A stretch of DNA of 64,000 nt from positions 6,207,001 through 6,271,000 of the forward strand of contig BSBM01000994.1 of the NCBI GenBank assembly GCA_027924585.1, written 5' to 3'. The first letter of the stretch is position 1, and each line of letters begins with the position of its first letter. The notes under the pieces are model-generated. The model searched no databases and was not told the origin of the DNA. It worked only from the letters and a program-made list of their open reading frames with translations. The position numbers and the translations under genes are program-made. The stretch is from Larix kaempferi. Lineage: Eukaryota; Streptophyta; Pinopsida; Pinales; Pinaceae. Of the stretch, positions 35,354 through 47,859 are shown one piece after another.

Positions 35354-38300
35354 CTAAAGAACACCAAGCCTCTCTCTGAAGTGCTCAAACTTCACTCTGG
35401 CTAATGGTTTCGTTAACACATCTGCAACCTACTCATTCGTCGCAACATACAGGAGCTTCACTGGTCCTCTCTGCACCATATCCCTGATATAGTGATATTT
35501 GATCTCAATGTGCTTCGACCTGTCATGGAACACTGGGTTCTCTAACAACTTCACACAACTCTGGTTGTCACAATAGATATAGGTAGCATCCAACGGGAGA
35601 TCAAATAGCTCAAACAATAGCTTCCTCAGCCATACTGCCTCACAACCAGCCGAACAAGCTGCAACATACTACGCTTCGGCTGTACTTAGTGCTACGCAGG
35701 ACTGCTTCCTACTAAACCAAGAGATCACACCTAATCCCATACTGAAGTAGCACCCAGAAGTGCTCTTCCTATCAGCAACAATCCCTACCTAGTTTGAATC
35801 AACATAACCCTCAAGGTTAAACTTTTGATTCGCATCATACTTGAGCCCATAATCAACTGTACCACTCAGGTACCTTAGAATATACTTTACAGCAACTAGG
35901 TGAACGGCTCTCGTATTCGTCAGGAACTGGCTCAATGTGTTCACCGCAAAGCAAATATCTGGTCTTGTGTTCGTCAGGTACATAAAGGACCAAATCATCT
36001 GATGATACATTGTGACATAAACCGGCTAAGATGAAGCATCACACAGAAGCTTCAGGTTCGATGCCATAGGTGTGGCCATGGCCTTGCAGTCCATCATCCT
36101 GAACCTCTTCAGGATCTCTACTGCATACTTCCCTTGTACAAGGAAGATCCCATCTGCACTCTGCCACACCTCCATGCCTAGAAAATAGTGCATCATCCCC
36201 AAGTCCTTCATCTCAAACTCGGCTGCAAGCTTCCTCTTGGTATCGGCAATCAATCTATCCTCACTTGTAACAAACAGGTCATCCACATACAAAAGTAGTA
36301 TCACTGGATTGCCTTCCTCAACCTTGTAGTAAAGGTTGGAATCTTCTTTACTCTTGGTAAAGCCCAAACTAGATAGGAAACTGTCCATCCTACCATACCA
36401 AGTCCTAAGAGCTTGCTTCAGGCCATACAAGGATTTCTTCAACTGGAACACATATGACTCTCTGTCATGTGTCTCAAAACCAAGTGGCTACTCCACATAC
36501 ACTTCCTCTTTGACTACACCATTCAAGAAAGCTGTCATGACATCCATCTGGTGTATCTTCCACTTCATCACTACAGCCAAAGCAAGTACTGTTCTGATGG
36601 AAGTGTATCTGGCTATAGGAGCAAAAGTCTCTTCATAGTCTATTCCCTCTTTCTGAGAGAAGCCACGAGCTACAAACCTTTCCTTGTATTTTTCTATGGT
36701 AGCATCTGCAGCATGCTTGATCTTATAGATCCATTTGAAAGTCACAACAGACTTCCCTTCAGGTCTTGGGACCACATCCCAAACATCATTCTTCATGATC
36801 GATAGATACTCTTCGACCATGGCATCCTTCCATTCTTTCTTTTCCGATGCTTCTTCATAAATGGAAGTTTCTTTGTTCATAATGTCATAGAGCAAGGCAA
36901 TATAACTAGTGTGTGACCTTGTCCTTTTCCTTTCTCTGTGTTCCTCTTCTGGAATACCATATATTTTTGCATCTTGGATGAGCTCTCTAGCCCATGCAGG
37001 TTTCCTCTTGTGAGATTTCTTCTCATGTGGTGGATCTATAGGTTGTTGTGGATCTTCAACTTCACGGGTTGCTTCTGGAATTGCTTCATTCATAGTGGTA
37101 TCTTGAAATCTCAATTCCTTTGGTTCTTCATGATCTTCAACCGATGTCTTCCTTGATCTGATGTAGGCTGAGTTCTCATTGAATGTTACATCCCTGCTGA
37201 CATCAATCTTCTTGAACCCTGGAAAGTATATTCTATAGGATTTTGAGCTTTCACTATACCCTACAAAGATGCCCTTCTTTCCTAAAGGATCTAGCTTAGT
37301 CCTCTTTTCCTTTGGAATATGTGTATATATTGGACGACCAAATATTCTGAGATGGCGGACTTTAGGTTTCATACCAGAGAAGACCTCTTCTGGTGTCTTG
37401 TTGTCTAATATCTTGTGAGGTGTTTTGTTTTGCACATATACAACTGTCATAACTGCTTCTTCCCATAGATGCATAAGAAGATCTTGATCATGAAGCATTG
37501 CCCGTGCTGCTTCCATGATAGTTCTATTCTTCCTTTTTGCAACTCCATTTTGTTGTGGATTATAAGGAGCAGTCAACTCCCTCTTAATCCCTACATCACT
37601 GCATAACTTCTTGAACTCACCTGAATTGAATTCTCCGCCATTGTCAGATCTGAATGTCTTGATCTTTTTGTGAGTTTGATTTTCCATCAAGGCTTTGAAT
37701 TCCTTGAATTTATCAAGCACTTCAAGAAGTAAACCCAAGTGTTCCTAGAGAAATCATCAATGAAAGAAACATAGTATACATACCCACTCAGAGAACTAGA
37801 TGACATTGGTCCGCATACATCAGAGTGGATAATCTCCAAAATTCCTTTTGCTTTGCTTTCACTACTTGGAAATGCTTTTTTTTTATTCTTTCGTTTTGCA
37901 CATCCTTTGCAAACACCTTCATGCTTTGTCTTGATTTCAGGAAGACCTTCTACAACTTTGCTTGCAATTGCTAGTGCTTTGTAGTGCATGTGTGCAAGCC
38001 TTCTATACCAAAGTTCACTTGGCTCCATGGACTCATGTACCATGGCATGGTCAGGTTGCCCCTTCAATTTGTACAATCCTCCCTCTTGCTCTCCAATCAC
38101 CACTGCATCATCTATTGTCTTGACTTTAGGCCACATGAGTACTTGGCCATCTACAAATGCAACTCTCATCCCCTTTGCATCCAAAGATGATATGGATAGG
38201 ATATTCTTCTTGATCCTAGGTACATATAGAACATCTTTCATTTTTAGAGACTTCCCAGAGTCTAGCATGTAGGAGGCTTCACCACTTCCTTTGATAGGAT

Positions 38301-38430
38301 ATTGATAGTTATCCCCAAGTTTCACCTTATGGGGTGACTGATGTTTAGATAGATTTACAAAAGATTCTTTAAACCCAGTCATATGTTTAGAAGCCCCACT
38401 ATCAATAAGCCAATCATTGCATCCATGAGA
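35354..38430 (-). pseudogene. Element A pol: protease, integrase, reverse transcriptase, RNase H
   Basis: Protease has WLIDSGASKHM near 38400. Integrase has a GAG-pre-integrase region with RRLAHMHY, a zinc-binding CKGCA, the first catalytic Asp in IHSDVCGPM and later DNGGEF. Reverse transcriptase starts at about 36860 and holds LLLYVDDLF near 36285. RNase H has ALSTAEA and YCDNQSCVKLL (about 35570-35700) and ends after FRERLGVL at 35354. A one- or two-base shift near 37690-37740 breaks integrase. TAG stops lie at 36488-36490 and 35429-35431, and other stops lie around 35670 and 36020. It cannot make a full polyprotein. Confidence 0.9.
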
Positions 38431-38599
38431 GATAGTACCTGTGAGAGCAGAGATTTTAACGTATTCATCTTCACTTGATGAATCATCACTTTCTGCTCTA
38501 GCCTTCTTCTTGGGAGGTTCATCATCCTCGGCAGCATGAGCATGATATCTCCTTTTGTTGCTCTTCTTCTTGTTGTTGAAGTTGTTGTTGTTTCCCTTT

Positions 38600-39356
38600 T
38601 TGTTCTTGGGACAATCTAAGGCAAAGTGTCCTTTCTCATTGCAATGGAAGCATCTAATATGAGAGAGATCTTTCTTCTTGTGATGGGAGTGAGAATGATT
38701 CTTATTATGATATTTCTCCCTATTGAACTTGCTTCCCTTGGTGTGATTTGTGAGAGATTGATCTTCATTTCCCATCTTTTATTCTCCAGCCACAAGCCCT
38801 AGCCTCTTCTTGTGAACACTCCTCCCATAGTCTACTGATGGAGACCAATTTTCTTCTTGCACAGATTCCCTAGATGAAGGAGTCCCATGACCTAGGTAGG
38901 CCATTCAATGTGGTCATTACAATTTCACCATTCTCCACTACTTCATCCACAGGTTCAAGTTGTTCCTTGATTTGAGAGACCTTAGAAAAGTAGGATTGAA
39001 TGGTCTCTCCATTCTGAATTTTTACCCCTTTCAATTGGTTCTGCAGAGTCATCTTCCGATTTATGTTCTGTCCTTCAAACAATTTGGTCAACGAGTCAAA
39101 CATCTCCTTAGGTGTCTTTAGGGAAAACACATGGGGTATGAGATGGTCCTTTATAGAATCAACAATGATTCTCTTAGCCTTGACCAAGTCCTTCTTGTAT
39201 AAGGCCTTAGCCTCATCTCCTCGTGGAACCGAAACCTCTTCTCTTTATGTAGTTGTCCAAATAATTTTCTTCTAGGATTAGCCCAATCCTATACTTCCAT
39301 GCTCGAAAGTTATCAGCTCCATCAAGCTTATCCTCAAGCTTGGTGTGGTGAGACAT
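38600..39356 (-). pseudogene. Element A gag
   Basis: The likely start is ATG at 39354-39356, reading MSHHTKLEDKLDGADNF. This is followed by the copia gag (UBN2-type) core with KEMFDSLTKLFEGQN and IQSYFSKVSQIKEQL. A frame break near 39190-39250 and TAG at 38870-38872 (after PRSWDSFI) interrupt it. The C-terminus carries a basic His/Lys-rich stretch and a zinc knuckle CFHCNEKGHFALDC (about 38610-38652), which binds the genomic RNA in functional relatives. Confidence 0.85.
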
Positions 39357-39910
39357 TTTTAATGAGAAACTCAAATGGAAATAAGAGATTTAGGTCTTAC
39401 CACTTTGATTTGCTGAAAACTAGATCTAGAGCTGGATTAGGGTTTTAAAGAAACCCTAAAAATTCAAAATGTGAATTTCAAAATTCTGAAAGGATAGAAA
39501 GATGCACCTTGATGAGATGATCATCCTAGTATACTCAGAAATTGAAAACTACAAACTTTTTCCCTTTAGAAATGCTTTTCAATCTCCCAGATTCACTAGG
39601 GAGGACCCTTAAATAGAGTTTGAGATTCTCGGAGCTTCACCCAACCAAAAAGTTCGATCCAAACCTCTAAACTTCAATTTTTCCAAGGATCTTCCAGCTA
39701 TGTCTTCAGATTCCAGAAATTCCTATTTTTCTGGAATCCCTAATTTTTAGGGCCAAAACTGAAAATGCTCAGAATTGAATTATGTCTCAATAGAAAGATG
39801 CGCCCTTCCAAGGAGAGTCAATCTAGACTCCTGCCTTTGATGATCAATGAAGAGAAACCCAAAAATTAAGAATCCCTAGATTCCGTAGCTGCACAGTGCC
39901 TTGTTCTTAG

Positions 39911-39926
39911 GTTGGCTCTGATACCA
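39911..39926 (-). other. Primer-binding site of element A
   Basis: The minus strand reads TGGTATCAGAGCCAAC immediately after the 5' LTR, a match to the complement of plant initiator Met-tRNA 3' end, with no spacer. Confidence 0.9.
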
Positions 39927-40529
39927 TGTTAATTTTTCGATAATTTCATTCCATTATCATAAGGATCTCTAAGAGAATAACATGTATAGCATATGTCTAC
40001 AGCATATCAATCATAGACACAAAAGCAATCACACAAGAGACACAAAGTCTCATCAGGAAAAACCAAGAAGGTGAAAAACCCCGCAACTTTCTCAGAGATA
40101 AGATAAGCCACCAAACAAGATCACAAGGATCAAACCCAATAAGATGTCTCTAGCCGATGCTCCTCCTCCTCCACTAGTGTGCCACTTTCTCTCTTAGATA
40201 TGCGAGCTTGAGAAGTGAGTGAATGAGATAAATGAGAGACATCCCCTCTCTATTTATACACTGACTTGACATACCAATAATCCACTAGGGCCGACTTGCT
40301 ACTCAATCCTAATAACCCAACCACATGTGCTAACTAGGGCCGAACCCACACTAGTGGTCTAGTAACCCATCAATACAAATGATGACACTTGTCAATGCAC
40401 ATGACGACACTTACAAATACAAATGACGACACTTCCAATCAGAGGAATAATGCATCTCTGTGGGATATACAATAAAGTACAAATGTAATATATGGAAGAA
40501 TATCTTCTAAAGTTACAAATACATCAAAA
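39927..40529 (-). mobile_element. 5' LTR of element A
   Basis: 603 bp, bounded by the primer-binding site on one side and the CTATG target duplication on the other. TATAAATA is present as its complement at 40251-40258. Confidence 0.9.
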
Positions 40530-40534
40530 CTATG

Positions 40535-41709
40535 GAGTCCCACAATAAAATGATATGATTCATTACTATAGTAATAGCAAGACTTTGTTATGAATATAAT
40601 GAGATGTTATTTTGTCATTTTCATGTAGATTTTTAGTCTATATACTTTTATAGTTTATTTTAAGACATGTATACTTAAAATGCCGAGGCACAATAGATTT
40701 ATTGTTGTAATTGATTGGACTTTATGTTCCATTTACTTATGATTAATCATTAAAAAACAATTTCAAATGGTTAAAATTAACATCTATAAGTAATGAAATA
40801 TTAAAAAAACCAAGAAAACTCTTAAAAAAATAATTTAATGTGTTACATGTATGAGAAGGTGGGAAGTAGGATGAAAGTTTCCAAGAACACAATACTTTAC
40901 TAGTCATTTGAAATTGAAATTTGGTGACAGATCCATGGCTTGGAATGAGGGAGCTACTCATAGTTTTTGACTGTTGTGGGAATTGGGTGTCTTCGAATCA
41001 ACCCCAACTCCTCATAGTTTTTAACTGATGCAGGTTTTGGGTGTCTTTGAATCAACCCCAACTCCTCGCAGTTTTAGTGATGCATGTTTTTCAGTGTCTT
41101 CAAATTGTCAAATTGAGGCTCAGTATCACCAAAAGCGTTTTAGATAAGCCATATAATAGAGCATTATAATAGAAATTATACTCAAATTTGATAATAACTT
41201 TATTAAATATCAAATGTCATTTTAGATTCCATTTTAGTGTTGAAAACTTTGATTATAAAATTATTGTTTTAAATATTTTAACTTATTTTAAAACAACACA
41301 TATTTTTAGGAAAAAATAGAAAAAACACAATGTAATATTAAAATTCAGCATTAAAATGAGAATATTGACCTTCACTTATAGTTATTTTGTTGTTCATGAT
41401 GTACAAGTATGTTTTTGTTTGGTATTTCTTTTTTAATACAAATATTTGGAAATTTTGACTCTCTAGCAAAAAGACGGAGCCAACCTATTCTTTGTTATCA
41501 TGGTTTAATATTTAATATAGTTAATCGTTAAAAATCTCTTTATTTTTTTGGAATATTACTACTCATAAACAATGCTACGTGATAGCGGATACCTGCGGCG
41601 TAGCCTTTAATAAAAAAGGTCAAATGATTGATAGAAAGTATGGGTGTAATATTTGATTATTGTCATATATAGTTGCATTGACATATATGTTGTTTATTAT
41701 GATATGCAG
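40535..41709. other. No recognisable gene; one short tandem duplication
   Basis: A unit of about 54 bp beginning gtgtctt(c/t)gaatcaacccc occurs at 40987 and 41041 with a decayed third copy. The remainder is AT-rich and shows nothing until the first pseudogene exon at 41710. Confidence 0.5.
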
Positions 41710-42776
41710 CAAAAGGCTAATGGATTTTCTCTAGCGGTGTTATGGACATGGATCTTTAGATAATCACAATAACCTCGTGGATGCAACCAAGCAAGTAGAC
41801 ATAGTAATAACCGCAGTTGTCGTTCCTTGACATTTGGATAAGTTGAATATCATAATGGCCATTAAAGAATTGGAAATGTCAAGGTAGATACACCACTTCA
41901 TATTATGTGAATAATGTCACCCTCTGCAATTATTTTACAACTATATTGATTCTTGTGTTTTGGGTCATCCTTTTATTTATGGAAGCAGATATTTATACCC
42001 TCAGAGTTTGGCAATGAGGTTCACCGAGTAGATGCTGCTCTCCCTCCGTTTCAGAGAGTCTGTGACACTAAAAAGAAAATTCAGAGGGAATTGAAGAGTC
42101 AAACATTCATACTCCTTCATTTTTGCAAATTCTTTTATGGCTTACTTTATTGATTATTTCCTTCATCCCTGTGAAAAACCACAGCCAGAGGAAGTTGTCA
42201 TCTATGGCGATGGCCACACTAAAGGTATGTCCATGCAATGTTCATTAACAACAAATACTATCTTTCAACCATTAGTATTAAGACAACAACACGCAGAGAG
42301 GGTATAAGCTATATATCTATCTATATATATGGGAGCAGCAATAAAGTTAAAGTAGATCCTTGCATGGAGGATTAATTATTGCCCTCTTATTTTTCTTTCT
42401 CGTCAAAATTGAACATAATATCTAAATGTTAGCAAGGAAGCATGTTATCCCTGGATTTATTATTTTGCCTATATTGATTGATCCTTATTGAGGCTTGATA
42501 ACTTTATGGTTATCATGGATGTTTTCAATTTGATATTTTAATAAGGATTAATGTCATAAGTCAAATTTTCCACTTAATGGTACACTAGTTTACTCAATTT
42601 TAGAAAATGCTTTAGTAGCTTGAATTTACTCTTTTTGACACCAAACTATAACTTGAACATGCATGTCATAGTACGGTCCTTCGATTATATGAGGCACTAA
42701 ACCAGCGTTTTTTTTATATGGTGCAGCTATTATGAATTTAGAAGATGACATTGCAGCTTTTTTCAAGGTCGCTTAG
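41710..42776 (+). pseudogene. Isoflavone-reductase / eugenol-synthase-like (NmrA-type) gene, decayed
   Basis: Three blocks with correct splice signals (41710-41883, 41989-42224, 42727-42776) match the PIP reductase family (isoflavone, pinoresinol and phenylcoumaran reductases; eugenol synthase), NADPH-dependent enzymes of phenylpropanoid metabolism. Block one has HGSLDNHNNLVDATKQVDIV. Block two has FIPSEFGNEVHRVDA with LPPFQRVCDTKKKI, where relatives read RVDALPPFQ and carry the catalytic Lys. It ends VVIYGDGHTK, and block three gives MNLEDDIAAFFKVA with the intron phase conserved. A one-base loss near 41870, a shift near 42130 and stops (TGA after VVVP in block one; TAG at 42774) inactivate it. 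The Rossmann N-terminus and the C-terminal third were not found. LPPFQ favours the eugenol-synthase/phenylcoumaran branch, but this is tentative. Confidence 0.75.
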
Positions 42777-44999
42777 TTTTTTACTTTGAAATCATTTGTC
42801 ACGGTGCATGCAAATTTTTGACCTATTTTTGAACTTTCCTGTCCACCATGATTTTGTACAGATTACTGCTACACACTTAGTACAGTGCAATCCTGGATTG
42901 AAATTTAATTGTATAAGATCAAGGGAAAGAACTAAAATCTTTTTCAAAAAAATTAGATCAATGTGTATTGAAATCCATGATTACCACATAAAATATTAGT
43001 AATTATTTTGAGTTTAACTTAGGTTTATGTATTTGTTTATCTACCAGGTTTTTACCTCTACTAATCGATCAAGGTACACACTTGTAAGGGATCTCTGGTT
43101 GCACTAGTAGATAGAGTTTAAACAATATGATCAATTTTAGGATACAATTACCAGTTTAATGGAAACTGTCGTTGAGGCAAATCTACAAAAAAACTGTAAT
43201 TATCCATAAAGTGATGGACTCATAACGCATTGATTCTTAAAAAATCATAATAACTAAAACTTGCAAATTTAACTATCAATGATTACAATAAATTGGCGTC
43301 AAGATTAAAGATTTAAGTGCCACTTGTAACATAAGCAAGGCATATTGGGTTATCACTTATAAAACCAATATCCATGCAGCAAAAGGAACCCATGCAAGCT
43401 GCTTTTGAGTGCCACACCGCTACTGCATTCAATCCTGAGAAGCTTGTTGGAGTGAAGAACATATATGGGACGATGGCGAGGTGAAGCACATCTACGCAAT
43501 GGTGGAAGGTCCACGGGTGGATTTAGCCCTAGTTCAAGAACGACCATGAGAGTTGGAGCTATGCTCTACTTGCTTGTTAAAAAACAGAAGAGAACAAAGC
43601 TTCTTGAAGGATGGATGTAGTAATAGTCAAACAATTTTAGGGTTCAAAAGGGTTACCAAGTGTGCCAGATGAACTGTGAAACAAAATGGTGGTGGATCAA
43701 ATCTGGTTAGCTCGGCAGAATTATTAATCTATTGATACAAGTTCAAATCATGTTCAGGTTCAAATCCTGTTACAAGTTCAAATCATGTTCAGGTTTCAAA
43801 TCATGTTCAGGTTCAAATCCTGTTACAAGTTCAAATCATGTTCAGGTTCAAATCCTTTTCGCCACATAAGGAAACACAATGCACATTTGATAATAACATG
43901 CATCATCATCTAGCAAATTCAACAATACCAATGAGATGGTACAAGACATAAAGAAGGCGATGCCAACACAATCGATGCATGTCTACTTGTTTTATTGTTT
44001 CTCTAGCTGGCACGTGTGTGTTGGAGTGAAAAAAACTCCTCTTAATTGAGTTCGAATAGAATTTGTTTGGTGAACTTTGCAATATATAGTGGTATCAAGG
44101 GAGTCACAAAGCACCACCGAATTTCAGCTAAAGAGAACATTTGAGTAACCGTTGCCTGGTACCTAGTGAGCAGCAGTATACACTCCAAGTCGACGAGGTT
44201 TAAACTTTTCTATCATTGTATGCATAATCATTTGAAATTTAGAAATTTATGTTTTCTTATGTATACATCACCCGAACTCAGGTGCAAAGCTCTGTACGAA
44301 AAGAGAGGGAAGTGGAGCTATTCAATCCAGTAAGCTCAGGGCCCAATTGAGCTCAATTACTTCTATGAAATTATTTATGTTTCCTGGTACCTAGTGAGCA
44401 TATTAAAAAACCTAAATATGCAAACCCTAGTTGCTAGACAAGCCAGAGAAAAGTTCGGACAAACCTAAATATTGATGCCTCTAATGCCAATTGAGACGCA
44501 AATGCATCAAAGTATCTGATATTATGCCAAAGGCCTAATATTCCAATCCAAAAAATCAAAAGGATGGCTTTAAAACCGTGCTAACTAAACAAAATATGAA
44601 ATTTTCTGAAACAATAGATGTTAAAACCCTAGTTGTCAAACTACCGCAAAAATATTTTTTAAGAAAATAACACATCTTGAAACCCTAGCTATCTATTAAG
44701 GTATCCAACTGTATAGAACCACCAATTATCAAAACCCTAGACACACAGAAAACCCAAATTGCAAAACCTAGTTTGTAGGCAAGTATGAAAACGGTCTACA
44801 AGTGAAACCCTTTTTCTGCATAATATCGAAAAGAAAAAGGGTAAATGCAAAACAATAAAAGGTTTCATAGAGAAAAAAAGACCGGGAACATACAACTCTT
44901 TCCCGAAGTGTGTGCTCAACTCTTTACTCAATATATTTGTGTGTCACAATTGTTAGCAGTGAGATATTGGTATATGATGTTGGTATATTTCTTGTAGAA
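42777..44999. other. No recognisable gene; contains a minisatellite
   Basis: Apart from the minisatellite at 43737-43858 I see no supported feature. A Pro-Glu-Lys-Leu-Val phrase near 43430 on the plus strand is too short to assign and does not fit the reductase pseudogene upstream. Confidence 0.35.
43737..43858. repeat. Minisatellite based on caagttcaaatcatgttcagg
   Basis: Alternating 17-19 bp units of gttcaaatcatgttcag and gttcaaatcctgttaca are repeated about seven times over 120 bp. No coding role is evident. Confidence 0.8.
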
Positions 45000-45594
45000 C
45001 AATATTTTCCTCCAAAAGAATCCAACGTGAATGAGTAAAATGTATAAGACCTATGTTATAGAAAAAATAATAGAAATGACTCCAACGTTCTCTCCTCACA
45101 GATACAAGCTACCATAGGTTAACATAAATTTAAAAGGAATGATGGAATGTCTGAGTCTGATAAGTGAAAACAAGAAATGATGAAAGAACCGAGTACTTAG
45201 TACATACCAATTTTGTGTTTCAGCCACCGATATGAATCTCTTTGCATGCTAACCTGCAGTTTTTCAGTGAAAGTCAATATGATTTAATTAGAATGGATAT
45301 ACAATTCAGTTTAATTCATATATACCATACTTATGAATTCATATATCCTATACTCTTATATTTATATTATATACCCCATGACGAAAAGAGTAAGGGCACA
45401 ACCTGTCATGGCCGATGCAACAATGGAATCCAAGCTCTTGGCAGTCCAAATCCGAAGGTAATGGATTCCTGATAGGCATTAACTACCCCCCATGACAGCA
45501 GCTATCAAAGCAAAAATAATCAAGAATCCAGTCGCTTCATTCCCCATTAGAAAATAAGCTAGAGAAAATCCTACACGAAGAGCCCCTCCAAGAC
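45000..45594 (-). pseudogene. AWPM-19-like membrane protein gene, decayed
   Basis: Exon 45375-45594 encodes two membrane-spanning stretches (NEATGFLIIFALIAAVMG and SIVASAMTGCALTLFVMG) around LRIWTAKSLDS. After a 121-bp GT-AG intron, exon two starting at 45253 reads LACKEIHIGG, a signature of the AWPM-19 family, joined in the correct phase. A last block (about 45000-45095) gives RTLESF and then VLYILLIHVGFFW, the family's final membrane segment. AWPM-19/PM19-like proteins are small four-span plasma-membrane proteins induced by abscisic acid and linked to ABA transport and dehydration tolerance. Defects are a TAA inside the first exon (around 45479), TGA at 45220-45222, a frameshift in the last block and TAG at 45051-45053 where the family has Gln. 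The first exon was not found. Confidence 0.75.
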
Positions 45595-47859
45595 CTACAA
45601 GTTTTCATCATGCACTCCATTAGTACAAAATACAGAACATAAAATTCTATCAAATTTCATAGAAATATGTACGTTTTGGCCAGAAATAAATTACTAGTGG
45701 AATAAGTGTGGTCGAGGGCTTTGGTTAGAGCAGTGGGCACATTGCAAATGCAGTGGTACGATGGCGGTTGGTGAAGGCATGTAGGTGGAGGGAGGGAATG
45801 CATGACATGCAGGTGGAGGACAGTCGAAGTTCAAGTGGGAAATGAAAGCATGGAATTATATTACCACAAAAAAGTAGACTATGTGTGAAAAAAAGGCCAA
45901 ATAAGGCTCGAAAATTCCTGATTGGATGGAAGGGAAATTCATTAACAAAACTTTAGGTTATATTGCATTGAAAATAGGGAAAAACTAATACATCATTGCA
46001 AAATCGATCTATAGAGTCCCTACTGCACCTGCGGGAAGGGACTAATAACTTCAACCTTAGCAGCCTCCCCTCTCTATCATTAGGAAGAATGAAGAGTTTT
46101 AGAGTGTAAAATTAATGATTCAATTATTTTTTTAGGATTGATGGGATTTAAATTTAGATATAAGGTTTCTTAAGCCACTTATAACACTTATAATACATAG
46201 ATAAAGAATTAGCGAAAAAATTAAAAATAAAAAGGAATAAAAAATACTATATAAAAGTTTTAGAGTGTAAAATTAATGATTCAATTATTTTTTCAAGATT
46301 GATGGGATTTAAATTTAGATATAAGGTTGCTTAAGCCACTTACAACACTTATAATACTTAGATAAAGAATTAGCTAAAAAATTAAAAATTAAAAGGAATA
46401 AAAATACTATATAAAGAATTAGCTAAAAGATTCAAAATAAAAAAAGAATAAAAAATACATTTTGGAAAAAATAAGGTAAACATAATTAAACTTCAAATGG
46501 TAAGGATAAATTTTGAGAATGGGTGAATGACATGCTATGGATTAGAATATACTTGGTTTTTGTGTTTTCTCGCCAACATGTACCAAATGTACCTACTTAG
46601 CGGTTGTGTAATTGTGAGTACTGGGTTAAATAGAAATATTAAAAACTAATCTAAATGAGCAATATTCCGTATTATACCCTCAATGTAAATGGATACAAAA
46701 CTAGTTAAAAGAGGACAGAGAATCACACAAAGAATATTGATTTAAAATAACAAAAAGAATAGGATAAATATAGAGACAAACAATTGCAAGAAATTGTTGG
46801 GTGGATTTTCATATACCATAGGGATGGAGGGTTCTAAAGAAATTAGGGTCCCTGAAGACAATGGATTGGATGCAGTGTACTACATGGATGATGTGTACAA
46901 TGGATCATAGATATAAGTCAACCCAAACTTGGGTAATCAAACAGGTGAGGGGATTATTGGGCCAGATCATGTTTTGTCAGGCTCAGAAAGGTATCGATGT
47001 CAAGTTTCTCCAAATGGCATCATTTTCCAGCATGAGTAGGAAAATGGCTTGAAAAGAGTAGAGTTGATGGTTGGAAAGGTTGTAGGCTATGGATCTAATT
47101 CTCAATTGGATGGAGTAAGTTTGGGATAGGCGAGATGTCATCACTTTACCCCTTATCAAGATACTGACACATGTGGGTACACTCTAAAATTTAAATATTT
47201 TGTTAGGATTCCTTCTCTGCATAATGCATGGTCGTACTTGGAAGCAACCCAAGAATTTGGTAAAAATATTACCCTTCAAAAATGATGGGTTTGACACTAA
47301 ATACAGACATTTTACAATTTTCTTCGTTTTTTCTAAATGTTAGCATGAAATATAGACCGTATTTGATGAGCAAAATGACCCATGATAAGCATTTTTCCCA
47401 TCAAATTCTAGCCCTGCTTGGAAGGGAGGATGGCTCATCAAGGGTTGCTTGGTGGCTATCATGTTTACAATGTGGGTTATCCACATGAATATTATAGTGC
47501 ATGTTTCTCATTGAATATCAGTCAAGTAGTGTCTCTAGGGATTAGTCAATTAAGGAGGCCGATTGCAGGTGCCTTTGGTAATGACTCGATAGTGGTGTAC
47601 TCTCTTGATAGGAGGGTCTTTGGTGTATGTCCTAAAGTGGAAACCTCATTTTTTTTTCTCGGGTTGCAAGATTTATTTAAAGAGAGGTTATAGGGTGGTA
47701 GACTCACAAGGGTTACACAATTCTATCGGAATGACTTAAACCATCTGGAGGGTCAGAGTATTGAAAGAGTGGACTCGAATTAGGTGGTTTTATACGAGTA
47801 GCAGTTGGGGAGCAGGAATTTTGGGGCTCTAATGGGTTGGACCTCGACATAGGCCAAGT
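45595..47859. other. No recognisable gene; 161-bp duplication inside
   Basis: Two adjacent 161-bp units begin at 46095 and 46256 (agttttagagtgtaaaatta). Around 47160-47860 the plus strand has open frames with protein-like text that I cannot assign; they may be the upstream part of the LINE that follows. Confidence 0.4.
46095..46416. repeat. 161-bp tandem duplication
   Basis: Units 46095-46255 and 46256-46416 differ at a handful of positions, followed by a partial third copy (gaattagctaaaa). AT-rich and noncoding. Confidence 0.8.

Larger units (their letters stand above)
33258..40529 (-). mobile_element. Copia retrotransposon A, complete structure, decayed coding region
   Basis: A 7.27-kb element on the minus strand. 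The 5-bp target duplication CTATG flanks it at 33253-33257 and 40530-40534. LTRs are 33258-33859 (3') and 39927-40529 (5'), with TGTT...AACA ends (the outer C of the 5' LTR is mutated). The primer-binding site TGGTATCAGAGCCAAC is at 39911-39926 and the polypurine tract at about 33860-33870. The order gag, zinc knuckle, protease, integrase, reverse transcriptase, RNase H is that of Ty1/copia. The two LTRs differ at several percent of positions by eye, so the insertion is not recent. Confidence 0.95.

Noticed and set aside
36336-38272. Plus-strand frames opposite copia pol (for example 36467-36805)
   Set aside because: Shadows of the minus-strand integrase and reverse transcriptase; no independent motif.
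43376-43560. C-terminal exon of the reductase pseudogene
   Set aside because: The readable phrase near 43430 does not match the expected C-terminal motifs of the family.
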